From the NCBI GenBank assembly GCA_050951365.1, contig JBMNIX010000010.1, forward strand, positions 186,001-250,000: a stretch of DNA of 64,000 nucleotides. The letters run 5' to 3'. A program made the position numbers and the translations under genes. This DNA comes from JAAYHG01 sp012735455. GTDB taxonomy: Bacteria; Bacillota; DTU030; DUMP01. Below, one piece after another: positions 51,550 to 60,401 of this stretch. Position 1 is the first letter of the stretch; every line of letters starts with the position of its first letter. The notes under the pieces are model-generated. The model worked only from the letters and a program-made list of their open reading frames with translations, made no database searches and had not been told where the DNA came from.

Positions 51550-53217
51550 TTAAAACAGGCCCTTAATATGACCCTTTTCATCTATATCCATATCCAACGC
51601 CGCCGGATGCTTGGGCAGCCCAGGCATAGTCATGATCTGTCCTGTTATGGGTACCAGGAACCCTGCCCCGGCGGACAGCCGGACCTGGCGTACGGTGAGG
51701 GTAAAACCGGAAGGACGCCCCAACAAAGCGGGGTTATCTGAAAGACTGTACTGAGTCTTGGCCATGCACACCAGGAGATGATCCAGGCCGAGGGAGTGAA
51801 TGGCTTCCAGATCGCGCTCTGCTTCGGCTGTATACTCCACGCGTGCGGCTCCGTAAATCTTGTGCGCTATGGCCGCAATCTTCTCCTTGGGTGATTGGTT
51901 CTCTTGATAAACAAAACTAAGCTTGGCCGTCTGCTTGGCGGCCTGAATCACCTTCTCTGCCAGTTCCAAACCTCCTGCGCCGCCCCGCTCCCATACCTCC
52001 GAGAGGGCAAAAGGCACACCAAGGCCTGCACATAACTTAGCTGTCAGGTCAAGTTCTTGCTCCGTATCTGTGGGGAAACGGTTGATGGCCACTACTGTAG
52101 GTACACCAAAAGAGCGGACATTCTCCACCTGTTTCTCCAAGTTGGCGAAACCTGCCTCCAAGGCAGCTAGGTTCTCCCGGCCCAGCTCTGCCTTGGACAC
52201 CCCACCGTGCAGCTTAAGGGCCCGCACCGTTGCCACAATCACCACAGCCCGTGGTTTGAGACCAGCCACCCGGCATTTTATGTCAAAGAACTTCTCTGCT
52301 CCCAAGTCCGCGCCGAAACCCGCCTCCGTTACCAAATAGTCGGCAAGCTTAAGGCCCAGCCGGGTAGCCATGATACTGTTACAACCGTGGGCAATATTGG
52401 CAAAAGGACCGCCGTGGACAAAAGCAGGGACGTGTTCCAAGGTTTGTACCAGGTTGGGCTTTAAGGCATCCTTAAGGAGCAGCGCCATGGCACCGGCAGC
52501 TTTCAGGTCTCCAGCCGTCACAACCTGCCCTGTGTAAGTATAGCCTACCACAATTCGAGCTAGGCGCTCTTTAAGCTCGGTTAGGCTGCCGGACAAGCAG
52601 AGAATAGCCATCACCTCGGAAGCCACGGAAATATCGAACCCATCTTCCCGCGGTACTCCTTGGCTCTTGCCCCCCAACCCGACCACAATGTGGCGCAGGG
52701 CGCGGTCATTCATGTCAAGAACCCGCTTCCAAGTAATACGCCGCGGGTCCAAGCCTAAGACATTCCCCTGCTGCAGGTGATTATCCACCAGGGCAGCCAG
52801 GAGGTTATGGGCCGTGGTCACAGCATGAATGTCACCAGTAAAATGGAGATTGATATCCTCCATGGGAACCACCTGGCTATAGCCGCCGCCAGCGGCTCCA
52901 CCCTTGACCCCAAAGCTTGGGCCTAGGGACGGTTCCCGTAGCGCAATGGCCACTTTTTTCCCCAAACGGGCCAAGGCCTGTCCCAGACCTACCGTAATGG
53001 TGGTTTTTCCCTCACCGGCTGGCGTGGGATTAATAGCTGTAACCAAGATAAGCCTGCCATCGGGCTGGTCTTTCACGCGTTCCCATGCTGCCGGGGTCAC
53101 CTTGGCCTTATAGTGGCCATAAGGTTCCAGTTCGTGCTCTTCTAGTCCCAAGGTAGCAGCCACAGCAGTAATGGGTTTTAATTGAGCGCTCTGAGCAATG
53201 TCAATGTCGCTATGCAT
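51550..53217 (-). CDS. fhs: Formate-tetrahydrofolate ligase
   Basis: ATP-dependent formation of 10-formyl-THF from formate, a Wood-Ljungdahl methyl-branch step in acetogens. 555 residues. P-loop ITAINPTPAGEGKTTITVGLGQAL, REPSLGPSFGVKGGAAGGGYSQVVPMEDINLHFTGD, EAGFGADLGAEKFFDIKCR and LPKHPAALDMD. I chose ATG 53217 (MHSDIDIAQSAQ) with GAGGGG upstream. Clustered with folD and the purine operon. Confidence 0.97.
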   Translation of the reverse strand: MHSDIDIAQSAQLKPITAVAATLGLEEHELEPYGHYKAKVTPAAWERVKDQPDGRLILVTAINPTPAGEGKTTITVGLGQALARLGKKVAIALREPSLGPSFGVKGGAAGGGYSQVVPMEDINLHFTGDIHAVTTAHNLLAALVDNHLQQGNVLGLDPRRITWKRVLDMNDRALRHIVVGLGGKSQGVPREDGFDISVASEVMAILCLSGSLTELKERLARIVVGYTYTGQVVTAGDLKAAGAMALLLKDALKPNLVQTLEHVPAFVHGGPFANIAHGCNSIMATRLGLKLADYLVTEAGFGADLGAEKFFDIKCRVAGLKPRAVVIVATVRALKLHGGVSKAELGRENLAALEAGFANLEKQVENVRSFGVPTVVAINRFPTDTEQELDLTAKLCAGLGVPFALSEVWERGGAGGLELAEKVIQAAKQTAKLSFVYQENQSPKEKIAAIAHKIYGAARVEYTAEAERDLEAIHSLGLDHLLVCMAKTQYSLSDNPALLGRPSGFTLTVRQVRLSAGAGFLVPITGQIMTMPGLPKHPAALDMDIDEKGHIKGLF

Positions 53218-53253
53218 GTAAACACCCCTCATCGGCATGTGTTATCGGACTGT

Positions 53254-54273
53254 CTATTCCATTTGAAGGACCTCTAGGATTAAGTCTGAACCAAACCGCT
53301 GCGCGAATCTCTCGTAGACCGCCTGCATGGCCACTCGGAAGGTTGCCGGGGCTGGTTCAGTTACCTGTACACCGGCAGAAATGAGTCTGCCCAACAGCGC
53401 TTCATCCTGCTGTTTAATAAGACCGCGCTGGTAGGTAGCAACTTCCTGTGCCGCTTCCCGGAAAACCTGTTGCTCTTCCTGGGTTAACTGGTCGAAGGCG
53501 GTCTTGCTCATAAGGAGCAGCGAAGGCGAGTAGATGTGGCCGGTTAAGGCCAAGTGCTGCTGCACCTCATAGATCCCTTGGTTATGAATGGTGACAATCT
53601 GATTCTCTTGGCCGTCGATGACCTCTTGTTGCAAAGCGTTAAGAACCTCACTCTCAGCCATGGGGATTGAAACCGCACCTAAAGCCTGAAAGGCTTCTTG
53701 ATGAGCAGGTTTCTCCAGGGTACGTATCCTCAGGCCCTCAATATCGGCAGGCTCGTTTACAGGCCGTTTGGAGTTGGTTAGATGATAAAAACCATCTTCC
53801 CAAAAAGCCAAAGCCTTTATGTGCTTGGTTTCAAACCTTTGCAGAAAGCCCTGTCCTATGTGGCCATCTAATACTTTGTAAGCGTGTTCGCGATCGCGGA
53901 AGAGAAAGGGTAGATCAAGTACCGTCAACTCCGGCACAAGGGGAGCAGCAGAATCAAGGGGGGAAACCATAAGGTCAACAGTATTGATCTGGAGGCCCGG
54001 GATCAGGTCCTTCTCGCTACCTAGTCGGCCGTTGGGATAAATCTCGATCTCTATTTCAGCATTGGTCCTTTGCTTGACCAGTTCGGCAAACTTTTCTAAC
54101 CCCAGATGGTAGGGATGGGTCTCTGCCACTGTATGCGCTGCTCTCAGGATCAGGGGGCGGCCCCCACCATCCTGCTGTTCGTCAGTCTGAGCGCCACCAC
54201 AGCCGGTCAGAACAAGGGACAAAACCAGTAGGACAAGGAATAACCCAGCTATGAGCGCGCCCTCTCTCCGCAC
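53254..54273 (-). CDS. TRAP-type solute-binding lipoprotein, DctP family (orphan)
   Basis: 339 residues. Signal peptide with lipobox LTGCGG (Cys about residue 25). The mature protein has the DctP pattern AHTVAETHPYHLGLEKFAELVKQRTNAEIEIEIYPNGRLGSEKDL, and GLRIRTLEKPAHQEAFQALGA contains the Arg that usually binds the ligand carboxylate. No DctQ or DctM membrane genes are in the window, so it is an orphan binding protein. It lies between fhs and purD on the same strand. GTG start with AGGAGG. Confidence 0.88.
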   Translation of the reverse strand: MRREGALIAGLFLVLLVLSLVLTGCGGAQTDEQQDGGGRPLILRAAHTVAETHPYHLGLEKFAELVKQRTNAEIEIEIYPNGRLGSEKDLIPGLQINTVDLMVSPLDSAAPLVPELTVLDLPFLFRDREHAYKVLDGHIGQGFLQRFETKHIKALAFWEDGFYHLTNSKRPVNEPADIEGLRIRTLEKPAHQEAFQALGAVSIPMAESEVLNALQQEVIDGQENQIVTIHNQGIYEVQQHLALTGHIYSPSLLLMSKTAFDQLTQEEQQVFREAAQEVATYQRGLIKQQDEALLGRLISAGVQVTEPAPATFRVAMQAVYERFAQRFGSDLILEVLQME

Positions 54274-54354
54274 GGGGAGTCCTCCTTTAGGTAGAGATAG
54301 AAGCTATGCTTCTTGGCTGTGCTCCTACTGCGTCAAGTATTCGTTTTGGTTAGA

Positions 54355-55650
54355 TCATTTCCCTTCATTGCCGGTTGAAAAAGACCCGAGAGCGCGCCAG
54401 CCAATATCTCTTCTCAGGTGCAGCCCAGGAAAGTCTATCATCCCAGCTGCCTCATAAGCCCGCTCCCTGGCCGCTGCCAGGTCCGGGCCCATGCCCGTGA
54501 TAGCAAGAACACGACCCCCTGCTGTCACCACCTGTTCTCCTTCCCGCCGTGTGCCAGCATGAAACACAAGCACATCGGGCTGCGCCGCAGCTTGTGCCAG
54601 CCCTTGGATAGGCAGGCCTGTCTCATAACGCCCTGGATACCCGCCAGAAGCTAAGACCACGGTGAGAGCAGCCTCGGGACGCCAGGCGAGGTGCAAGCTG
54701 TCCAGGCGCCCGGCCAGCGTGGCCTCGGCCACCTCCACCAAGTCTGTCTCGAGACGTGGCAGTACCACCTGGGCCTCAGGGTCCCCAAAGCGCGCATTAA
54801 ACTCCAGCACTTTGGGCCCAGCTGACGTCAGCATTATACCTGCGTAAAGGACGCCATGGTAAGGACAGCCCTCGGCAACCATAGCAGCAACTGTCGGCTT
54901 AAGGATAGTGTTCTCCACCTGTTCCCTTATCTCCCGGGTCAACGCTGGAACAGGTGAGTAGGCACCCATACCGCCAGTGTTAGGACCGCGATCGCCATCA
55001 AAGGCACGTTTATGGTCTTGAGAGGCCTCCAGAGTAAGAACGTGTTCCCCATCGCTAAAGGCGAGAACGGTAACCTCCTCACCCTCCAGATACTCTTCTA
55101 TGATCAGTCGGTCCCCGGCTGCACCAAAGCACCTTTCCGTCAAGATCTCGTGGGCTGCGATCAAGGCCTCTTCCTTGGTGAATGCCACAATCACGCCCTT
55201 ACCTGCCGCCAAGCCATCAGCTTTGAGCACCAGTGGCGCCCCTTTGGCTTCAATGTAGCTCCGCGCCTCCTCAAACTGGCTGAAGACCTGGTGTTCGGCA
55301 GTTGGAATGTTGTACTTCTGCATTAGCCCTTTGCTAAAGACCTTGCTCCCCTCGATGGCGGCGGCGGCCCGTGTAGGACCGTAGACCGCTAGACCATGCC
55401 CGACAAAGAGATCTACCAATCCAGCGGTCAACGGTGCTTCCGGTCCAACAACAGTCAGGTCAATTCGCTTCATCTGTGCAAACTGAAGCAGCCCGAGGCT
55501 ATCTGTAGCGGCCACAGAAACATTCTCTGCGAGCTCCGCTGTGCCGGCATTTCCCGGTGCGGCAAAAACCTTTTTCACCCGCGGGCTCTGCGCCAGCTTC
55601 CATACCAAGGCATGCTCCCGGCCTCCGCTGCCAACCACCAGAACCTTCAT
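54355..55650 (-). CDS. purD: Phosphoribosylamine-glycine ligase
   Basis: GAR synthetase, second step of purine synthesis. 431 residues, ATP-grasp fold. VVGSGGREHALVWKL at the N-terminus, VVGPEAPLTAGLVD, LKADGLAAGKGVIVA, EEYLEGEEVTVLAF, DHKRAFDGDRGPNTGGMGAYSP and EFNARFGDPEAQVVLPRL. ATG with GGAGGTGA upstream. Last gene of the pur unit (minus strand). Confidence 0.98.
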   Translation of the reverse strand: MKVLVVGSGGREHALVWKLAQSPRVKKVFAAPGNAGTAELAENVSVAATDSLGLLQFAQMKRIDLTVVGPEAPLTAGLVDLFVGHGLAVYGPTRAAAAIEGSKVFSKGLMQKYNIPTAEHQVFSQFEEARSYIEAKGAPLVLKADGLAAGKGVIVAFTKEEALIAAHEILTERCFGAAGDRLIIEEYLEGEEVTVLAFSDGEHVLTLEASQDHKRAFDGDRGPNTGGMGAYSPVPALTREIREQVENTILKPTVAAMVAEGCPYHGVLYAGIMLTSAGPKVLEFNARFGDPEAQVVLPRLETDLVEVAEATLAGRLDSLHLAWRPEAALTVVLASGGYPGRYETGLPIQGLAQAAAQPDVLVFHAGTRREGEQVVTAGGRVLAITGMGPDLAAARERAYEAAGMIDFPGLHLRRDIGWRALGSFSTGNEGK

Positions 55651-55769
55651 CCAATCACCTCCAAACTGGTATCTGCTCCAGACCCCTTCTAAACGTGGAT
55701 CCTGACTCCTTCTCTTACAGTATCACGCCGAGGGTGTCCCTGTTCGTTCCTGAACCGTGAGCGGGTCTT

Positions 55770-57302
55770 TTAATGTCTGAAGTGGCGCAGTCCCGTAAAC
55801 ACCATTGCAATTCCAGCAGAGTCGGCCGCCCGGATAGAGTCCTCGTCGCGGATGGAACCGCCAGGCTGAATTATGGCCGTAACCCCAGCGCGGGCTGCTA
55901 CCTCCACTGAGTCAGGCATGGGGAAGAAGGCATCAGAAGCCAGAACAGCACCCTGGGCCTTCTCCTGTGCCTGCCGCACAGCGATCTCAACAGCGCCCAC
56001 GCGGTTCATTTGTCCAGCACCTACACCTACTGTCTGGCCATCCCGAGCCAGCACGATGGCGTTGGACTTTACGTACTTGACCACCTTCCAGGCAAAGAAA
56101 AGGTCCGTTAGTTCTTTCTCCGAAGGTGCCCGTTTCGTTACCACCTTGAGGTCGGCCGGATTAAAGTCCTTCTCGTCCAGCTCTTGCACCAGCAGTCCGC
56201 CCCGCACCTTCTTGATGTCCCATGCCCCCTGTTCGCAATCAGGTTCCCCCACCAGGAGAATGCGGTTTTTCTTGGCAGCCAAGATGGTTTGCGCCTCTGC
56301 ACTGAAACCTGGGGCAATAATGACTTCCAAGAAGATCTCATTCAGGGCGGCTGCCAGCTCCGCCGTCACCTCACGATTACACGCCACTATGCCACCAAAG
56401 ATGGAAACCGGATCAGCATCGTAGGCCTTGCGCCACGCCGTCACAAGATCCGGCCCGACGCCTACTCCGCATGGGTTGGCGTGTTTTATGCCCACCACAC
56501 ACGGCTCGGAAAACTCCTGTACTAGTTCCCAGGCAGCATTGGCATCACCAATGTTGTTAAAGGAAAGGTCTTTTCCTTGCAGTTGGCGGGCAAAGGTAAT
56601 GCCATAGCGGCCGCCTGGCTCAGCATAGAGTGCCGCCCTCTGGTGCGGATTCTCACCGTAGCGCAGGTCGGCCAGCTTTGTGTACGTGAGGGCGAGGTGC
56701 TGGGGAAACACGTCCTCGCTTCCGGCCAGAAAACTGGCGATAACACTGTCGTACTGGGCGGTGTGGGCAAACGCTTCCGCCGCCAGGTGATAAGCTGTTT
56801 CTGCGCTGATACCCCCCTCTTCCCGGAGCTCGCGTAAGATCGCATCGTAACGGACGGGGTTTACTACCACGACCACGCCCTGGTGGTTCTTGGCAGCCGA
56901 GCGGACAAGGGTGGGACCGCCGATGTCAATGTTCTCAATCGCCTCGGCCAAAGTAACGTCGGGCCGAGCGATGGTGGCAGCAAAGGGGTAGAGGTTTACC
57001 ACCACAAGATCAATGGGAGCAATGCCCATCTTCTCAAGCTGTGCCATATGTTCTGGCAAGTCGCGCCGGGCAAGGATGCCAGCGTGAATCATAGGGTGCA
57101 GGGTCTTGACACGACCGTCCAGCATCTCGGGAAAGCCGGTAATCTCCTCCACCCGCCGTACCTTTATTCCTGCTTCCATAAGCGACCGGGCCGTACCGCC
57201 GGAGGAGATTATCTCCACCCCGAGTTCGGCTAGTCCACGGGCGAACTCAACGATACCGTCTTTGTTAGATACAGAAATCAACGCCCGGCTTATTTTGATC
57301 AT
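55770..57302 (-). CDS. purH: Bifunctional AICAR transformylase/IMP cyclohydrolase
   Basis: Last two steps of IMP synthesis. 510 residues. N-terminal MGS-like cyclohydrolase domain (ISVSNKDGIVEFARGLAELGVEIISSGGTARSL, RVKTLHPMIHAGIL) and C-terminal AICARFT domain (YGENPHQRAALY, KHANPCGVG, FGGIVACN, VKYVKSNAIVLA, DAFFPMPDSVEVAARAGVTAIIQPGGSIRDE). Uses 10-formyl-THF. ATG with GGGGAGG upstream. Confidence 0.98.
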   Translation of the reverse strand: MIKISRALISVSNKDGIVEFARGLAELGVEIISSGGTARSLMEAGIKVRRVEEITGFPEMLDGRVKTLHPMIHAGILARRDLPEHMAQLEKMGIAPIDLVVVNLYPFAATIARPDVTLAEAIENIDIGGPTLVRSAAKNHQGVVVVVNPVRYDAILRELREEGGISAETAYHLAAEAFAHTAQYDSVIASFLAGSEDVFPQHLALTYTKLADLRYGENPHQRAALYAEPGGRYGITFARQLQGKDLSFNNIGDANAAWELVQEFSEPCVVGIKHANPCGVGVGPDLVTAWRKAYDADPVSIFGGIVACNREVTAELAAALNEIFLEVIIAPGFSAEAQTILAAKKNRILLVGEPDCEQGAWDIKKVRGGLLVQELDEKDFNPADLKVVTKRAPSEKELTDLFFAWKVVKYVKSNAIVLARDGQTVGVGAGQMNRVGAVEIAVRQAQEKAQGAVLASDAFFPMPDSVEVAARAGVTAIIQPGGSIRDEDSIRAADSAGIAMVFTGLRHFRH

Positions 57303-57352
57303 ACGATAACCTCCCCGATGAAGAATGTCAGAAAAGATACCCCTTGACGAAG

Positions 57353-57958
57353 CTAGACAAAACTTACTCTGCGCCCTCTAACCTGCACCCGACCGGTGGC
57401 CATAAGACGGACTGCCTGCGGATACAACCGGTGTTCCGCTTTAAGAATGCGGGCAGCAAGCGTGTCCTCCGTGTCATCTGGCAGGACCGGCACGGCCGCC
57501 TGCAGCAGGATAGGACCGGTATCCATCCCCTCATCCACCAGGTGCACTGTACAGCCCGATACACGCACGCCGTACTCAAGGGCCTGTCGCTGGGCATGGA
57601 GACCGGGAAAAGCAGGTAAGAGCGCCGGGTGAATGTTCAGGATCCGATTGGGGAAAGCCCGGATAACCACAGGATCCAACAGGCGCATAAAACCCGCCAG
57701 AGCAACAAGATCAGTACCCCATGACTTGAGGAGCGACACCAATGCCTCCCCATAATCCTGCCGCGAAGGATAATCCTTATCCTCAAGAACAACAGCACGT
57801 ATTCCGTGGGCTGCCGCCCGCTGCAAAGCCTGGGCTGCAGGATTGTTGCTCACCACACCCACCATATTCACCGGCAGCGTACCTTCCTCCCAGGCAGCGA
57901 TAAGCGCCTGAAGGTTGGTGCCGCGTCCCGAGGCCAGAACCGCCAGATTGGCCGTCAT
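57353..57958 (-). CDS. purN: Phosphoribosylglycinamide formyltransferase (folate-dependent)
   Basis: GAR transformylase, 201 residues. ASGRGTNLQALI, the catalytic NIHPALLPAFPGLHAQRQAL segment, SGCTVHLVDEGMDTGPIL. Its ATG overlaps the purM stop by 4 bases. Uses 10-formyl-THF supplied by fhs/folD. Confidence 0.97.
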   Translation of the reverse strand: MTANLAVLASGRGTNLQALIAAWEEGTLPVNMVGVVSNNPAAQALQRAAAHGIRAVVLEDKDYPSRQDYGEALVSLLKSWGTDLVALAGFMRLLDPVVIRAFPNRILNIHPALLPAFPGLHAQRQALEYGVRVSGCTVHLVDEGMDTGPILLQAAVPVLPDDTEDTLAARILKAEHRLYPQAVRLMATGRVQVRGRRVSFV

Positions 57959-59006
57959 GGGAAAAGCCTCCCTTCTACCTCCACGCCCGGCTCGCCGGTT
58001 ACCACCCGGCCAATAACATAGACTTTTTCCCCTACTTCCTGCAGTATTGCTACCGCTGACTCCACATCCTCGGCAGCAACGATCACCACAAAACCTATCC
58101 CCAGGTTAAAGGTGCGCAGCATTTCTTCTTCCGCTATACTGCCCAACTCCCGAAGGAGGTGGAAAACCGGAAGGACTGGCCAAGAGCCTGCTCGCAGGAC
58201 AACCCGCACCCCGGGAGGTAGTACTCGAGGAATATTCTCCAACAGGCCACCGCCGGTGATATGAGCCATGCCTTTAACAGCAACTTTGGCCATCAACCTC
58301 TGTAGCGGGCGAACATAGATCTTTGTAGGGCGCAGCAGTTCCTCGCCTAAAGCACAACCTAGCCCCGGTCCGTGCTCCGCAAGGGAAAGTCCCCTTTCTT
58401 CCAGTAAGACACGACGGACCAGGGAATAGCCGTTGCTGTGAAGACCGCTGGAAGACAACCCAAGAACCAAATCGCCGGGAACAATGCTCCTGCCATCCAC
58501 TACCTTATCCTTATCCACTATCCCTACGGCAAAACCCAGCGAGGTCGTACTCTCCCGGAGGATAAAACCCGGGCATTTCCGCCGTCTCGCCACCGAGCAG
58601 GGTGCAGCCCGCCGCTTTGCACCCCTGGGCTACCCCTGCTACCACCGCCTCTACCTGGCTAGGATCCAGTCTGCCCACGGCCAGGTAGTCCAGGAAAAAA
58701 AAGCGGCTCTGCTCCCTGGACCAAAATGTCGTTAACACACATGGCTACAGCATCAATGCCCACCGTGTCATGTTTGTTCAGGGCGAAGGCTACCTTAAGT
58801 TTCGTCCCCACCCCGTCACAACCTGCCACCAGCACCGGTTCCCTCAGACCCTGAGGCAGGGCAAAGAGCCCGGCAAAACCCCCGAATCCCCCCAGCACCT
58901 CGGGGCGGATGGTGGCAGCAACGTGGGCCTTAATGCGCTTCACCGCCTGGTTGCCAACTGCGATGTCCACCCCGGCCCGGGCATAAGTCCAACCCTGTTC
59001 AGGCAT
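57955..59006 (-). CDS. purM: Phosphoribosylformylglycinamidine cyclo-ligase PurM (two frame breaks)
   Basis: AIR synthetase. The reading passes through three frames: MPEQGWTYARAGVDIAVG to VNDILVQGAEPLFF; LDYLAVGRLDPSQVEAVVAGV to GGETAEMPGFYPPGEYDLAGF; and AVGIVDKDKVVDG to the end. The breaks are at plus-strand A8 58695-58702 (should be 7) and A4 58531-58534 (should be 3). Both are one extra base in a homopolymer, and both corrected junctions reproduce conserved family sequence. ATG 59006 overlaps the purF stop by 8 bases. About 350 residues when corrected. Confidence 0.92.
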
Positions 59007-60401
59007 GACAAACCGCCCCCTTCGCCACCTGGCGACGACCATGCAGGTATTCACCGGTGAAACAAGCCAAGCAATAAGGCTCCTCCGGTAAACCGACAGC
59101 TTGGACAAGTCCTTCCAAACTAAGATAGCCCAGGGAGTCCGCCCCGATGCGCTTTCTGGTTTCCTCCACAGAGCAGCGTGCTCCGATTAGCTCACCATAA
59201 GTGGGCATGTGGATACCATAGTAACAAGGGCTAACAATGGGCGGGGAACTAACGCGTACATGCACCTCTCGCGCACCGGAACTCTTCAGGAGCCTCACAA
59301 TGCGACTACTGGTTGTACCCCGGACTATAGAGTCGTCAACCATAACTACGCTTTTCCCTTCTAAAGCATCGCGGATGGGGTTTAGCTTAAGGTGAACCCC
59401 TAGCTCCCGTAGTTGCTGGCCCGGCTGAATGAAGGTACGTCCTACGTAGCGGTTCTTTATCAAGCCCTCGCCGAAAGGTATGCCAACAGCCTCAGCATAG
59501 CCCAGCGCTGCCGAAGTACCCGAATCCGGTACCGCTATCACCAGGTCCGCCTGCGCCGGGTGTTCCTGGGCCAAGCGTCGTCCAGCACGCCGCCTGGACT
59601 CGTGAATACCAACCCCCTCGATTTTGCTGTCCGGGCGGGCAAAGTAGATAAACTCGAATATACATACGGCCTTGTCCTGGGACGCAAAGCGCACGGACTG
59701 GACACCCTCTGCTCCAATGCTCACTAATTCCCCGGGTTCAATGTCACGGATGAACTCAGCGCCGACAGTATCCAGAGCACAGGATTCGGAAGCCAGCACA
59801 TAGCCTGTGCCCAAACGTCCCAGACACAGAGGCCTTATCCCATTAGGGTCGCGTACCCCTAGCAGGCGGTCCGCGTAAGCACCACCAGGGCGTATGATCC
59901 CCTCACCTGCTCCAAGGCGCTAATGAGGGCACTCTTAACATCCCGCGCCTCGGCCTGGGCTACAAGGCTGGCAATCACCTCTGTATCGCTGCTGGTCTGA
60001 AACAGGTAACCGCGTTCACTAAGCTCTTCTCGCAGGGACTCTGCGTTAGTCAGGTTGCCGTTGTGGGCCAGTGCCAGCGAACCGCGCCGTGACACAGTGG
60101 CCAAGGGCTGGGCGTTGTTAATATCCCGGCTGCCAGCGGTGGCGTAGCGCACATGACCGATAGCCAGGTTACCCTCTAGCCCCATCAGCTTTTCAGCACT
60201 GAAAACCTCCGATACCAAACCCACACCCTTTTCTAAGGCGATGCTGCGGCCGTCGGTAACCGCAATGCCAGCACTTTCCTGGCCGCGGTGCTGCAGGGCA
60301 AAGAGTCCCATATAGGTTAGGCGCCCCACATCCTGACCTGGGGCATAAACCCCGAAGACGCCGCACTCCTCATGGAACTTGTCACCCCCTAGAGGAAGCA
60401 T
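58999..60401 (-). CDS. purF: Amidophosphoribosyltransferase PurF, Fe-S type (one frame break)
   Basis: First committed step of purine synthesis. The N-terminal nucleophile Cys follows a short propeptide (HEECGVFGVYAPGQD). Glutaminase motifs: LQHRGQESAGIAV, GHVRYATAG, LAHNGNLTN, TSSDTEV. The C-terminal PRTase has VVMVDDSIVRGTTSSRIV, and cysteine spacing including EPYCLACFTG indicates the [4Fe-4S] Bacillus type. The frame breaks at 59871-59872, where one C appears missing from the plus strand; adding it joins VVLTR to DRLLGVRDPNGIRPLCLG. ATG 60401 overlaps purL by 13 bases with AAGGAGGG upstream. Confidence 0.93.
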
